Source: Novosphingobium huizhouense (GTDB lineage: Bacteria > Pseudomonadota > Alphaproteobacteria > Sphingomonadales > Sphingomonadaceae). From it: 64,000 bases of DNA. Below are positions 9,890-17,777 of the stretch, piece after piece. The notes below the pieces were generated by a model. It did no database searches. It was not told where the DNA came from and saw nothing but the letters and a program-made list of their open reading frames with translations. The position numbers were made by a program, and so were the translations under genes. The stretch covers positions 124,001 through 188,000 of the forward strand of contig NZ_JAILXZ010000004.1 in assembly GCF_020179475.1 (NCBI RefSeq). Direction: 5' to 3'. How positions within the stretch are numbered: position 1 is the stretch's first letter; every line of letters begins with the position of its first letter.

Positions 9890-10509
9890 TGCTCCAGCTG
9901 TTCGTCTCCGCCTTCGTCACGCTGTTCGTGGTGATCGACCCGCCGGGCTGCGCGCCGATCTATGCCGGACTCACCGCCAATGCGAGCGCGCGCCAGGCCT
10001 TCTCGATGGCCTTGCGCGCCTGCCTGATCGCCACCGGCATCCTGCTGGTGTTCGCGCTGTTCGGCGAGGACCTGCTGGGGGCCTTGCACATCGAGCTCGA
10101 CAGCTTCCGCATCGCCGGTGGCATCATGCTGTTCCTGATCGCGCTCGACATGGTGTTCGAAAAGCGCACCGAACGCCGCGAGGAGCGCGCCGAGAAAGTC
10201 CGCGCCGCGCAACCGCAGGTCGAGGACGTGTCGGTCTTCCCGATGGCCATGCCGATGCTCGCCGGGCCAGGCTCGATCGCCTCGGTCATGCTGCTGACGG
10301 CGCGGGCCAAGGGCATCGAGGAGACCTGCGTGATCCTTGCCGCGCTCGTCGTGGTGATGGTGTTGAGCTTCCTCGCGCTCGTCGCCGCGCGGCCGATCAT
10401 CCGCGTGCTCGGCGCGCAGGTCGAGGCGGTGGTCACCCGCCTGCTCGGCGTGTTGCTGGCGGCGCTCGCGGCGCAGTTCGTGATCGACGGGATCCAGGCG
10501 CAGTTCTGA
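9889..10509 (+). CDS. MarC family integral membrane protein
   Basis: A 206-residue protein with six hydrophobic segments matches the MarC/UPF0056 family. It shows the opening FVTLFVVIDPPGCAPIYAGLT, the central LDSFRIAGGIMLFLIALDMVF and the AMPMLAGPGSIASVMLL block. The family is found in the inner membrane and its substrate is not established; a role in multiple antibiotic resistance was withdrawn for E. coli MarC. The ATG at 9889 sits in a TGATG overlap with the preceding gene. Spacing to the next gene is about 90 bp. Confidence 0.92.
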   Translation: MLQLFVSAFVTLFVVIDPPGCAPIYAGLTANASARQAFSMALRACLIATGILLVFALFGEDLLGALHIELDSFRIAGGIMLFLIALDMVFEKRTERREERAEKVRAAQPQVEDVSVFPMAMPMLAGPGSIASVMLLTARAKGIEETCVILAALVVVMVLSFLALVAARPIIRVLGAQVEAVVTRLLGVLLAALAAQFVIDGIQAQF

Positions 10510-10600
10510 TCCCGGGGCGCCTGTCCCGTAACGGTGCAGCCGAGGGCGCAGCGACGGGAACCGGGATGACGGCTCGACCATTTGGCGATACCCCGGCGCA

Positions 10601-11608
10601 ATGCGTTGGATGTTCGTCATGTTGAACCCGATCGAAACCCGGATGAGCCGCCACCGCGCGATGCGCGTGCAGCTGATGCTCCTCGGAGTCGCCATGCTTC
10701 TGGCGATCCCTGCCGGTGCGGTCTTCGCGCAGGCGCAGATGGCGCCCTACACGCTGGTCGAAAGCGGCCAGCGCTTCGGCACCTTGCAGCAGGCGGTCAA
10801 TGCGGTGGGCGAGGGATCGGGCACGATCTCGATCGCGCCGGGCGTCTGGCGCGACTGCGCGGTGCAGACTGCGGGCGATGTCGCCTACGTCGCCGAGGCT
10901 CCGGGCAAGGTCGCGTTCGACGGGCAGGTCTGCGAGGGCAAGGCGGCGCTGGTGATGCGCGGCCGCTCGATGCGGGTCGAAGGGGTCACCTTCCGCAACT
11001 TGCGCGTGCCCGAAGGCAACGGCGCCGGAATCCGGCTCGAGCACGGCGACCTCACCGTGCGGCAGGCCTGGTTCAAGGACAGCGAGGAAGGCATCCTCTC
11101 GGCCGAGGACCCCACCGGCAGCGTGCTGATCGAAAAGTCGACCTTTTCCCGTCTCGGCCGCTGCGATCGCGGCCTGTCCTGCGCCCACTCGGTCTATTTT
11201 GGCAACTATGGCAACGTCGTGATCCGCCGCAGCCGTTTCGAGGAGGGCCGCGGCGGCCACTACGTCAAGAGCCACGCGGCGCGGATCGAAGTGGTCGATT
11301 CGAGCTTCGACGACAGCCGGGGCAAGACGACCAACTACATGATCGACCTGTCGGTCGGCGCGACCGGCCTGATCGCGGGCAACTGGTTCGTGCAGGGGCA
11401 GGACAAGGAAAATTACAGCGCCTTCATCGCCAACGGCGCCGAAGGGCACAAGAACTCGGCCAACGGGCTGACGATCCGCGACAACGTCGCGCGCCTGGCG
11501 CCCGGGGTCGATCGCAACACGGTGTTCTTCGCCGACTGGACCGGCGATGCCACGAAGCTCGGCGCCAATTCGCTCGGATCGGGTCTCAAGTCCTTCGAAA
11601 AGCGCTGA
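10601..11608 (+). CDS. secreted right-handed beta-helix protein
   Basis: The 335-residue protein has an N-terminal export signal (hydrophobic run about residues 21-42, ending AVFAQ). The body is of parallel beta-helix type: an entry segment SGQRFGTLQQAVNAVGEGSGTISIAPGVW, followed by short repeating turns with stacked valines and isoleucines (VEGVTFRNL, LTVRQAWFKD, VLIEKSTFSR, VVIRRSRFEEG, IEVVDSSFDDS). Such folds occur in pectate lyases and polysaccharide epimerases, but I see no catalytic residues that would fix an activity. Starts at 10601, 10643 or 10661 are possible; the last gives the most normal signal peptide. Confidence 0.82.
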   Translation: MRWMFVMLNPIETRMSRHRAMRVQLMLLGVAMLLAIPAGAVFAQAQMAPYTLVESGQRFGTLQQAVNAVGEGSGTISIAPGVWRDCAVQTAGDVAYVAEAPGKVAFDGQVCEGKAALVMRGRSMRVEGVTFRNLRVPEGNGAGIRLEHGDLTVRQAWFKDSEEGILSAEDPTGSVLIEKSTFSRLGRCDRGLSCAHSVYFGNYGNVVIRRSRFEEGRGGHYVKSHAARIEVVDSSFDDSRGKTTNYMIDLSVGATGLIAGNWFVQGQDKENYSAFIANGAEGHKNSANGLTIRDNVARLAPGVDRNTVFFADWTGDATKLGANSLGSGLKSFEKR

Positions 11609-11648
11609 AAAGCTTGGCTTTGGCCGAAGCCGTAGCTAGATCGACGCG

Positions 11649-11993
11649 GTGATCCGCCGCCGCTCCTTCCGCCTTTGGGCCCTGCTCGCGATGCTTGTCG
11701 TCGTGCTCCTGGCGCTGGCGCCGGGAAGCGGGGGTCTCTCGCTGCGCTCGGGCTCGGCGTTTAGCGCGGACACCGTCGAGGTCGCGATCGCGCCGGCCCG
11801 CAGGGCGATTGCCGCCAGCGTCGCCACCCTGCCGACGCCGCCACCCTCCCTGCCGCCCGTTGTTGTCGCGCCGGTCGCGCTGCTTCCCGTGCTCGCCGCG
11901 CCATGGCTACCGAAGCCGCAGCCGACCGCGCCGCCGCGCCGCGATGCGGCGCTGGCGCAGGTCCTTGCACCGCGCGCACCGCCACGGCCCTGA
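11649..11993 (+). CDS. small proline-rich membrane-anchored protein
   Basis: A GTG start opens a 114-residue reading frame with a basic N-terminus, one hydrophobic segment (about residues 9-25) and a tail very rich in alanine and proline (PTPPPSLPPVVVAP). One short anchored helix plus a proline-rich periplasmic tail is common among envelope proteins of unknown role. The composition alone could also arise by chance in GC-rich DNA, so I rate it as likely but not certain. It lies 40 bp after the beta-helix gene and may share its transcript. Confidence 0.5.
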   Translation: MIRRRSFRLWALLAMLVVVLLALAPGSGGLSLRSGSAFSADTVEVAIAPARRAIAASVATLPTPPPSLPPVVVAPVALLPVLAAPWLPKPQPTAPPRRDAALAQVLAPRAPPRP

Positions 11994-12052
11994 AACGCGT
12001 TACCGCCCCGCACCGCCCGGTGCGCCGCAGATGCCTTTCAGGAATGCTTGCC

Positions 12053-12352
12053 ATGAACGAACTCGATGCGAGCGCCGTCGCGCTCGCCCGCCGCGCGCAC
12101 GTCGAAGCGCTGCTCGCCGCCTATCCCGACGTCACCCCTGCCGAACATGCGCTCCTGCTCGGCTGGTTCCGCAAGGAAGCCAGCGCGCTCGACATCGGCA
12201 TGGTCGCGAGCAACCCCGACATCGCGCGGGGCTATCGCCTGTTCCGTGAAAACCACGTGGACCGCTTCACTCTTGCCGATCTGGGCAAGGCGCTCGCCTT
12301 TGCGGGCGTGGTCGTCGCCCTGTGCGCGCTGATGCTGTTCCGCGCCTTCTGA
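12053..12352 (+). CDS. small C-terminally anchored protein of unknown function
   Basis: The 99-residue protein has a soluble, charged N-terminal part of about 75 residues (with helical segments VALARRAHVEALLAAYPDV and EHALLLGWFRKEAS) and one C-terminal hydrophobic helix, which suggests a tail-anchored inner-membrane protein. An AGGA sequence at 12039-12042 stands about ten bases before the ATG at 12053; an ATG at 12044 is the alternative. A strong bidirectional terminator follows directly. I do not recognise the family. Confidence 0.72.
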   Translation: MNELDASAVALARRAHVEALLAAYPDVTPAEHALLLGWFRKEASALDIGMVASNPDIARGYRLFRENHVDRFTLADLGKALAFAGVVVALCALMLFRAF

Positions 12353-12361
12353 GCAGGTTGG

Positions 12362-12389
12362 GGGGAAAGGTGCGCCCGCGCCTTTCCCC
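12362..12389. terminator. bidirectional rho-independent terminator
   Basis: The sequence forms a long hairpin: GGGGAAAGG at 12362-12370 pairs with CCTTTCCCC at 12381-12389, and GTGCG/CGCGC extends the stem inward with one G-U pair. It lies exactly between the convergent small membrane gene and ribA, and the A- and T-containing lower stem can serve both strands. Confidence 0.7.
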
Positions 12390-13457
12390 TCAGCGCAGGA
12401 TGTGGCCGCTGCGGTCGCGCTTGGTCGCGAGGTAGCGTTCGTTGTGCGGGTTCGCCGGCAACTGGTGCGCAACGCGTTCGATCACGTCGACGCCGACCGC
12501 CTGCAGCGCCGCGACCTTGGCCGGGTTGTTGGTCATCAGCCGGACCCGCGACACGCCGAGCAGGTCGAGCATCCGCGCCGCGACCGGGAAGTCGCGCGCT
12601 TCGCTCGGCAGGCCGAGCCGCTCGTTGGCGTCGACCGTGTCGAACCCCTGGTCCTGCAGTTCGTAGGCGCGCAGCTTGTTGATGAGCCCGATCCCGCGCC
12701 CTTCCTGGCGCAGGTAGAGCAGCACGCCCCAGCCGCCGTTGTCCCGCGCTTCCGCCGCCATGGCGCGCAGCGCGGCGTCGAGCTGCGGGCCGCAATCGCA
12801 CTTGAGGCTGCCGAGGATGTCGCCGGTCAGGCACTCGCTGTGCAGCCGCACCAGCGGCGGCCGGTCCCCGCGCTGTTCGCCGATCACCAGCGCGACGTGT
12901 TCGCGCAAGTCGTCGCGGGCGCGGAAGGCGACGATCTGCGCTTCCTCGCAGGCATCGACCGGAAGCCGCGCGCGGGCCTGGATGGTGAGGTTGAGCGGGT
13001 CCTTGAACGCCGCCAGATCCTCTGCCGTCACCGTGGCGGCGATCTCCGCCCCGCTCGCGACGAGGAAGGCGGGGAGGATCCCGGCGAGCCGCGCCAGCTC
13101 CATCGCCGCCACCGCGGCATCGTGCGCCCCGATCGCCTCGGCGCGGAAGGGGCCGCGCAACGGATGGGCGAGATCGAGCGCCGGATCGGCGAGCTCGCGC
13201 GCGGCGTCGAGGGTGAACGGCTCGGCGCCATGGATCATCACGGGCGCTTCGGGCACGGCCGCCTCGCGCTGGTTGGTGAGCTTGAGCGTGGCGGCCCGCG
13301 CGGCCGAGATCAGCAGGCGCTCGGCGGCAAGCCCGGTCTGCGCAAAGCCGGTTTCGGCCGCGAGCAGATCGAGCGCGCCGCCTTCGCCGTGGACGCGGAT
13401 GGCCCAGCCGTGGCGCAGCGCATCGAGCGCGCGCGCGACGACGCGCGTCTCGCTCAA
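12390..13457 (-). CDS. ribA: GTP cyclohydrolase II RibA with degenerate N-terminal RibB-like half
   Basis: RibA converts GTP to the diaminopyrimidine that starts riboflavin synthesis. The C-terminal domain is complete: zinc site SECLTGDILGSLKCDCGPQ with three cysteines, GTP-binding LYLRQEGRGIGLINKL, the arginine/tyrosine region and the end with TNNPAKVAAL. The first 150 residues resemble a DHBP synthase domain in outline but lack its acidic substrate-binding motif, so that activity is unlikely; sphingomonad RibA proteins commonly have this form. The proposed start is a TTG at 13457-13455 that overlaps the stop codon of the exonuclease gene, giving 355 residues. No better start is visible downstream of xthA. 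Confidence 0.9.
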   Translation of the reverse strand: MSETRVVARALDALRHGWAIRVHGEGGALDLLAAETGFAQTGLAAERLLISAARAATLKLTNQREAAVPEAPVMIHGAEPFTLDAARELADPALDLAHPLRGPFRAEAIGAHDAAVAAMELARLAGILPAFLVASGAEIAATVTAEDLAAFKDPLNLTIQARARLPVDACEEAQIVAFRARDDLREHVALVIGEQRGDRPPLVRLHSECLTGDILGSLKCDCGPQLDAALRAMAAEARDNGGWGVLLYLRQEGRGIGLINKLRAYELQDQGFDTVDANERLGLPSEARDFPVAARMLDLLGVSRVRLMTNNPAKVAALQAVGVDVIERVAHQLPANPHNERYLATKRDRSGHILR

Positions 13458-14257
13458 AGCGCCAGCTCCGTCACCAGCGGCACGTGGTCCGAGGGCTGGT
13501 CCCAGCGACGCGTCTCCTCGACGAAGCGATGCGACACCGACTGCGCCGCCACTTGCGGCGAGGCCCACATGTGGTCGAGCCGGCGGCCCTGGTCCTTCTG
13601 CCGCCAGTAGGAGCGATAGGACCACCACGAATAGTTGCGTTCTGGCGCCGGGATATGCTTGCGCCCGAGATCGATCCAGCCGTGCGCATCGGCGAAGCGC
13701 TGCAGCGTCTCGACCTCCACCGGGGTGTGGCTGACCACCTTGAGCAGCGCCTTGTGGTCGTAGACGTCGCAATCGAGCGGGGCGATGTTGAAGTCGCCGA
13801 CAATCAGCGTCGGCTTGTCGAGCTTGTCCGCCCAGCGCGTCATCCGTTCGAGGAAATCGAGCTTCTGGCCGAACTTCACGTTCACTTCGCGGTCGGCAAT
13901 GTCGCCGCCGGCGGGGATGTAGACGTTCTCGACGATCAGGCCCTGTCCGCGACCGGTCAATTCCACCCCGACGTGGCGTGCCTCGCCATTGTCCTGCCAG
14001 TCGTGGCGGCCGATCTCGCGGAAGGGGATCCGGCTGACCGTGGCGACGCCGTGGTAGCCCTTCTGCCCGTGCACCGCGCGGTGGGTGTAGCCGAGCTTTT
14101 CGAAGACATCGTGCGGGAACAGCGATTCGGCGGTCTTGATCTCCTGCAGGCAGAGCACGTCTGGCGATTCCTGCGCGAGGAAGCGTTCGACCTGGTCGGC
14201 GCGCAGGCGGACCGAATTGATGTTCCAGGTGGCGACCGAGACCGTGGGGGAAACCAT
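13454..14257 (-). CDS. xthA: exodeoxyribonuclease III
   Basis: This enzyme cleaves DNA at abasic sites and removes 3' blocking groups. The 267-residue protein has the endonuclease/exonuclease/phosphatase motifs in order: WNINSVR with the first Asn, CLQEIK with the metal-binding Glu, YIPAGG, GDFNIAP with Asp and Asn, RLDHMWAS, and the terminal SDHVPLV with the catalytic Asp-His pair. Length matches the family. Its stop overlaps the TTG start proposed for ribA, so the two form a translationally linked pair. The start ATG at 14257 places MVSPTVSVATWNINS at the N-terminus. Confidence 0.96.
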   Translation of the reverse strand: MVSPTVSVATWNINSVRLRADQVERFLAQESPDVLCLQEIKTAESLFPHDVFEKLGYTHRAVHGQKGYHGVATVSRIPFREIGRHDWQDNGEARHVGVELTGRGQGLIVENVYIPAGGDIADREVNVKFGQKLDFLERMTRWADKLDKPTLIVGDFNIAPLDCDVYDHKALLKVVSHTPVEVETLQRFADAHGWIDLGRKHIPAPERNYSWWSYRSYWRQKDQGRRLDHMWASPQVAAQSVSHRFVEETRRWDQPSDHVPLVTELAL

Positions 14258-14322
14258 GGGCGCGGCTTTAGGGGCGATGCTCGCTGCTCGTCAAACCACA
14301 ATGGCGGAGCGCGCCAAAGGAA

Positions 14323-14355
14323 AACCCTCGTCCCGGGGGCATTGGGACGAGGGTT
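14323..14355 (-). terminator. rho-independent terminator of the lolA transcript
   Basis: A perfect 12-bp stem (AACCCTCGTCCC at 14323-14334 with its complement at 14344-14355) encloses a 9-base loop. On the minus strand the stem runs into a short T tract. It lies downstream of lolA and upstream of xthA, both leftward, so it should end lolA transcription and insulate xthA-ribA. Confidence 0.75.
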
Positions 14356-14561
14356 CCATGTGCGTTCGTCACGCTTGACAAGCGGCTGGATGGAGACCGG
14401 GCAACAGGGGGGAGACCCGCCTCGACCGTCTTGTCGAGAGCCTCTCTAGGCCGCCGCCGCTTGCTGGCCGATGAACGCAACTGTCAGGATTTTCGCAAGT
14501 TGTCGCAAGTGGCGAACACTGCTGCGACGATCGGACCTTCCGGACCGGTGAGCGGAGCGGC
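14356..14561. other. intergenic stretch between terminator and lolA
   Basis: About 200 bp lie between the end of lolA and its terminator with no recognisable gene. On the minus strand there is a possible 20-codon frame starting with TTG and ending with QQAAAA at 14446, without a clear ribosome binding site. A small inverted repeat (CTCGAC/GTCGAG) and a directly repeated TCGCAAGT are present. I cannot assign a function. Confidence 0.3.
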
Positions 14562-15218
14562 CTAGTGACGAACCTGCGGACGCGGGTCGTTCCAGCGGAA
14601 GGTGCTGTCGGGCACCGCGATGCCGTACTGCTGGTTCGACAGCCGCACGGTCGTGCGCTTGGCCTGCGAATCGAGCGCGACCCACGAATCGAGCTGCCAG
14701 CCGCCCGGTGCACCCGGGTTGCGGGTCATCACCAGCGTGATCGTGCCGTATTCGGGGTGCCGGGGATCCTTGACGGTCACGCTCAGCACGTCGGGGTGCG
14801 CGGTCGGATTGAGCGTGGCGAAGCGGGCGACGTCCTTGTTCGGATCGAGCAGCGCGCCCAGCGGGCTGTTGCGGATCGGCCAGCGCTGGACCTGGCGCAC
14901 TTCGTAGTCGATCATGGTCAGCGCGCTGCCGTCCGAAACGATCAGGAAGGGCACGCCCTTCTGGTACTGAAAGCGGATGCGGCCCGGGCGCTTGAGCGTC
15001 ATCGTGCCGGTCACGCTCTGCCCGCCACGGTCGGTCTGGACGAAGTCGGCGCGCATCGTGGTGATGGCGCGCAGCGCGGTCACCGCCTGGTCGACCTGCG
15101 GGCTGCGCGCGGCTTGCGCCACTGCGGGCGCCGGAAACGCGAGAAGGCCTGCGGCCGGAAGGGCGAGGGCCATGCCGGCGGCAGCCGGCGCGCGGAAGTA
15201 TCTGAGGATCGTGTTCAT
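14562..15218 (-). CDS. lolA: outer-membrane lipoprotein carrier protein LolA
   Basis: LolA is the periplasmic chaperone that takes lipoproteins from LolCDE to the outer membrane. The 218-residue precursor has a signal peptide ending near AVAQA (about residues 1-36). The mature part follows the family pattern: TTMRADFVQTDRGGQSVTGTMTLKRPGRIRFQY, then ALTMIDYEVRQVQRWPI, the NPTAHPDVLSVTV strand, and the C-terminal region with the STFRW end. Length fits alphaproteobacterial LolA. It is transcribed leftward after the rpmG terminator. Confidence 0.9.
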   Translation of the reverse strand: MNTILRYFRAPAAAGMALALPAAGLLAFPAPAVAQAARSPQVDQAVTALRAITTMRADFVQTDRGGQSVTGTMTLKRPGRIRFQYQKGVPFLIVSDGSALTMIDYEVRQVQRWPIRNSPLGALLDPNKDVARFATLNPTAHPDVLSVTVKDPRHPEYGTITLVMTRNPGAPGGWQLDSWVALDSQAKRTTVRLSNQQYGIAVPDSTFRWNDPRPQVRH

Positions 15219-15270
15219 CGCCGCTCCTTGTCGTGCCGGCGTTGAACTCCCCCTTAACCCGGGGGTTCCG

Positions 15271-15315
15271 AAAAAGGCGCGGGGCCGGGCGGGTTCGCCA
15301 GCCGCCGCTGCGCCT
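15271..15315 (-). terminator. rho-independent terminator of rpmG
   Basis: Directly after the rpmG stop, read on the minus strand, an AAGGCGC arm and a GCGCCTTTTT arm enclose a GC-rich inner hairpin, and the second arm continues into five T residues. Position and T tract fit an intrinsic terminator between rpmG and lolA. Confidence 0.65.
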
Positions 15316-15482
15316 TACTTGATCTTCGCTTCCTTGAACTCGACGTGCTTGCGCACGACGGGATCGTACTTGCGGAAGGTCATCTTCTCGGTCGTGTTGC
15401 GCGGGTTCTTCTTGGTGACGTAGAAGAAGCCGGTGTCGGCGGTCGAGACCAGACGGATCTTGACGGTGGTGGGCTTGGCCAT
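15315..15482 (-). CDS. rpmG: 50S ribosomal protein L33
   Basis: The 55-residue protein [20 protein letters not shown] continues with [11 protein letters not shown] and [22 protein letters not shown], the full pattern of the bacterial L33 family. It lacks the zinc-binding cysteines, so it is the C-minus form found in most alphaproteobacteria. The gene stands alone, with its own terminator directly after the stop. The ATG at 15482-15480 is the only sensible start. Confidence 0.96.
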   Translation of the reverse strand: MAKPTTVKIRLVSTADTGFFYVTKKNPRNTTEKMTFRKYDPVVRKHVEFKEAKIK

Positions 15483-15566
15483 TGCTCGAATCCTGAAACG
15501 AAAGCGGCGGCGCGTCGCCACGCCGCCATCACAGGGCGCGGGCGTTGGGGGAGAATCGGGGCAAAG

Positions 15567-16346
15567 TCAAGGGGCGGGATAGGGACGAAGCGGCGCAAGC
15601 AGGCCAAATCGCTCTTTGCCGGGCGCGCCGTCGAGCGGGGGCAGCTCGAGCGGCGGCACCTCGACCTGCGTGTCGGGCAGGCGATCGAGCAGGTGGCGGA
15701 TTAGGGTCAGCCGGCCGCGACGCTGGTCGTTGAAGTCGACCAGCGTCCACGGCGCATGCGCGGTGTGGGTGGCGGCCAGCATGACCTCGCGCGCCTGGGT
15801 GTAGTCGTCGTAGTGGCGACGCGCCTCGAGATCGATCGGCGAAAGCTTCCAGCGCTTCATCGGGTCGTCGCGGCGTTCGGCAAAGCGCCGTTCCTGTTCG
15901 GCCTGGTCGCAGCACAGCCAGTACTTGAACAGGAAGATGCCGTCGTCGGTCAGCAGTTTCTCGAACACCGGCGCCTGGGCAAGGAAGGCGCGCACCTGGT
16001 CCTCTGCGGCATAGCCCATGACCCGTTCGACGCCGGCGCGATTGTACCACGAGCGGTCGAACAGGACGATCTCGCCCGCACAGGGAAGATGCGGCACGTA
16101 GCGCTGGAAGTACCATTGCCCCTGCTCGCGCTCGGTCGGCTTCGACAGCGCCACGGTGCGCACCTGCCGGGGATTGAGCCGGTCGGAGATGGCGTTGATC
16201 ACGCCGGTCTTGCCGGCGGTGTCGCGCCCCTCGAGCAGGATCGCGACCCGTGCGCCGGTGGTCTGCGCCCAGCGCGCCATCGCCGAGAGTTCCTCCTGCA
16301 GCGGTTCGAGCAGCTCTTCGTAGTCCTTGCGCCTGAGCTCGGTCAT
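15567..16346 (-). CDS. ppk2: polyphosphate kinase 2 family protein
   Basis: PPK2 enzymes transfer phosphate between polyphosphate and nucleoside di- or monophosphates. The 259-residue protein shows Walker A GRDTAGKTGVI near residue 41, the Walker B region VLFDRSWYNRAGVERVMG near 95-112, and the lid region with arginines (RRFAERRDDPMKRWKLSPID). The single-domain length is that of class I/III PPK2. A class-I enzyme making GTP or GDP is most likely, but subclass cannot be fixed from the motifs. It is divergent from phhA and separated from it by 66 bp. Confidence 0.93.
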   Translation of the reverse strand: MTELRRKDYEELLEPLQEELSAMARWAQTTGARVAILLEGRDTAGKTGVINAISDRLNPRQVRTVALSKPTEREQGQWYFQRYVPHLPCAGEIVLFDRSWYNRAGVERVMGYAAEDQVRAFLAQAPVFEKLLTDDGIFLFKYWLCCDQAEQERRFAERRDDPMKRWKLSPIDLEARRHYDDYTQAREVMLAATHTAHAPWTLVDFNDQRRGRLTLIRHLLDRLPDTQVEVPPLELPPLDGAPGKERFGLLAPLRPYPAP

Positions 16347-16377
16347 CGGCAGCCTTTCGCGAAATCACCGAGGGTTG

Positions 16378-16404
16378 TTTGCACCATTCGCGTTCCGGTG
16401 TAAA
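16378..16404. promoter_or_regulatory. inverted repeat between ppk2 and phhA, possible operator
   Basis: TTTGCACC at 16378-16385 and GGTGTAAA at 16397-16404 form an inverted repeat with one mismatch and an 11-base spacer. It ends nine bases before the phhA start. The spacing and position suit binding by a dimeric regulator, for instance a TyrR/PhhR- or Lrp-type protein, but the binding protein is not known from the sequence. Confidence 0.35.
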
Positions 16405-16412
16405 AAGTTGCG

Positions 16413-17354
16413 ATGGAAACCGGTTTGGATCTGACCGGGCAGGCCTTCGAACGGCTGCCCGACCCTTCGAGCGAGGTGTTCACCGCGCCGCTCAAGCGGC
16501 CGCCGCACGTCGGCGAGGATTGGCTCGAGCCGGCGCAGCGGGTCTATGGGGCGGACGAACACGCGGTGTGGGACGACCTGTTCGCCCGGCAGATGGAGGT
16601 GCTGCCCGGGCGCGCGGCGAGCGCGTTCCTGGCCGGGCTCGACAAGCTCGACCTCGGACGCGGCGGCGTGCCGGAATTCGCGCGGCTGTCGCGCGATCTC
16701 GGCCGCCTGACCGGGTGGAGCGTGGTGCCGGTGCCGATGCTGATTCCCGATCACGTGTTCTTCTGGCACCTGGCCAACCGTCGCTTTCCGGCAGGCAACT
16801 TCATCCGCACCCGCGCCGCCTTCGACTACATCGAGGAGCCTGACGTGTTCCACGACGTGTTCGGGCACGTGCCGATGCTGGCCGATCCGACGTATGCCGA
16901 CTACATGCAGGCCTATGGCCGGGCCGGATGGAAGGCGATGCGCTACAATCGCCTCAAGGCGCTCGGCGCGCTCTACTGGTACACCGTCGAATTCGGGCTG
17001 ATCGAGGAAGCGGGCGGCTTGCGCGCCTATGGCGCGGGCATCCTGTCTGGGCCGAGCGAGGCGGTCTTCGCGCTCGAGGCGCGTTCGCCCAACCGTATCT
17101 ACCTCAACGTCGACCGGGTGATGCGCACGGACTACGTGATCGACGACCTGCAGCCGACCTATTTCGTGATCGAGAGCCTGGCGGACCTCTACCACCAGAC
17201 GGTGGAGCGCGACTTCGACCGGCTCTACCGCGGGCTGGGGCCGGGCTTCACCTACGCCAACACCGCGGTCATCGACATCGACAACGTCCACAGCCGCGGC
17301 ACGCTCGAATACCACCTGCGCGGCGGTCGCAAGTCCGGGGCACGGCCGGTGTAA
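16413..17354 (+). CDS. phhA: phenylalanine 4-monooxygenase
   Basis: PhhA hydroxylates phenylalanine to tyrosine using O2, tetrahydrobiopterin and Fe(II). The 313-residue protein has only the catalytic domain, as in bacterial forms. The iron ligands are visible: two histidines in DVFHDVFGHVPML near residue 145-157 and the glutamate in YWYTVEFGLIEE near 194. The pterin/substrate region FIRTRAAFDYIEEPD stands just before. No tetrahydrobiopterin recycling gene (phhB) is adjacent. An inverted repeat immediately upstream may be an operator. Confidence 0.95.
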   Translation: METGLDLTGQAFERLPDPSSEVFTAPLKRPPHVGEDWLEPAQRVYGADEHAVWDDLFARQMEVLPGRAASAFLAGLDKLDLGRGGVPEFARLSRDLGRLTGWSVVPVPMLIPDHVFFWHLANRRFPAGNFIRTRAAFDYIEEPDVFHDVFGHVPMLADPTYADYMQAYGRAGWKAMRYNRLKALGALYWYTVEFGLIEEAGGLRAYGAGILSGPSEAVFALEARSPNRIYLNVDRVMRTDYVIDDLQPTYFVIESLADLYHQTVERDFDRLYRGLGPGFTYANTAVIDIDNVHSRGTLEYHLRGGRKSGARPV

Positions 17355-17362
17355 CGCGAAAA

Positions 17363-17388
17363 CGGCGCCCGGGGCTGCCCGGACGCCG
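17363..17388 (-). terminator. terminator between phhA and the small lipoprotein gene
   Basis: An 11-step hairpin with one mismatch (arms 17363-17373 and 17378-17388, loop GCTG) lies between convergent genes. On the minus strand it is followed by four T residues, so it should mainly end the lipoprotein transcript, though it may also stop phhA. Confidence 0.55.
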
Positions 17389-17422
17389 CTCGCGAACCCG
17401 AAAACGATGGGGTCCCGGGCGA

Positions 17423-17707
17423 TCAGCCCGGGGTCTTGTCCATCTTGTCGGCGTTGTCTTCCATCTTGTCGGCCTTGGCCTCGCCCGAGGCGCGCACGGC
17501 GTCGGCCTGCTTCTCCATGGCGTCTTCCGAGGCGCCGCCCATCTTGTCGGCGGTGGCGTCCATCGCGTCGGCGGTCGCATCGGCCGACTGGCGCACGGCG
17601 TCGGCCTGGTCCTCGGCGGCGTTCTCCTTGGCGGAATCGCAGGCGGCGAGGCTGAGGCCCAGCGCGGCAACCGACGCGATCATCGCGCCCTTGATCAAGC
17701 TCTTCAT
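17423..17707 (-). CDS. small repetitive alpha-helical lipoprotein
   Basis: The 94-residue protein has a signal peptide and lipobox LSLAAC, so Cys 23 should be lipidated. The mature part is almost entirely made of approximate repeats such as ADAVRQSADATADAMDATADKM and MEKQADAVRASGEAKADKM. It is rich in Ala, Asp, Met and Lys and probably a long amphipathic helix or coiled coil. A ribosome binding site (AGAAGGGGA) precedes the ATG at 17707. Similar alanine/aspartate-rich small lipoproteins are common in sphingomonads without a known role; an entericidin-like or envelope-stress function is only a guess. Confidence 0.85.
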   Translation of the reverse strand: MKSLIKGAMIASVAALGLSLAACDSAKENAAEDQADAVRQSADATADAMDATADKMGGASEDAMEKQADAVRASGEAKADKMEDNADKMDKTPG

Positions 17708-17730
17708 GGCATTGTCCCCTTCTGAAAGAA

Positions 17731-17751
17731 GGGCGGCCACTTGGACCGCCC
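17731..17751 (-). terminator. terminator after the GlsB-type gene
   Basis: GGGCGG at 17731-17736 pairs with CCGCCC at 17746-17751, with a CCA/TGG pair inside the loop. On the minus strand the stem is followed by TTCTTT. It lies just downstream of the YeaQ/GlsB-type gene and upstream of the lipoprotein start, separating the two leftward genes. Confidence 0.55.
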
Positions 17752-17777
17752 CTTGTTGGTGATGCGTGGGTTGCGGA

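Noticed and set aside
14446-14685. Open frame of 79 codons overlapping the lolA end on the minus strand
   Set aside because: Most of it lies inside lolA in another frame; only the last 20 codons are free and lack a start signal.
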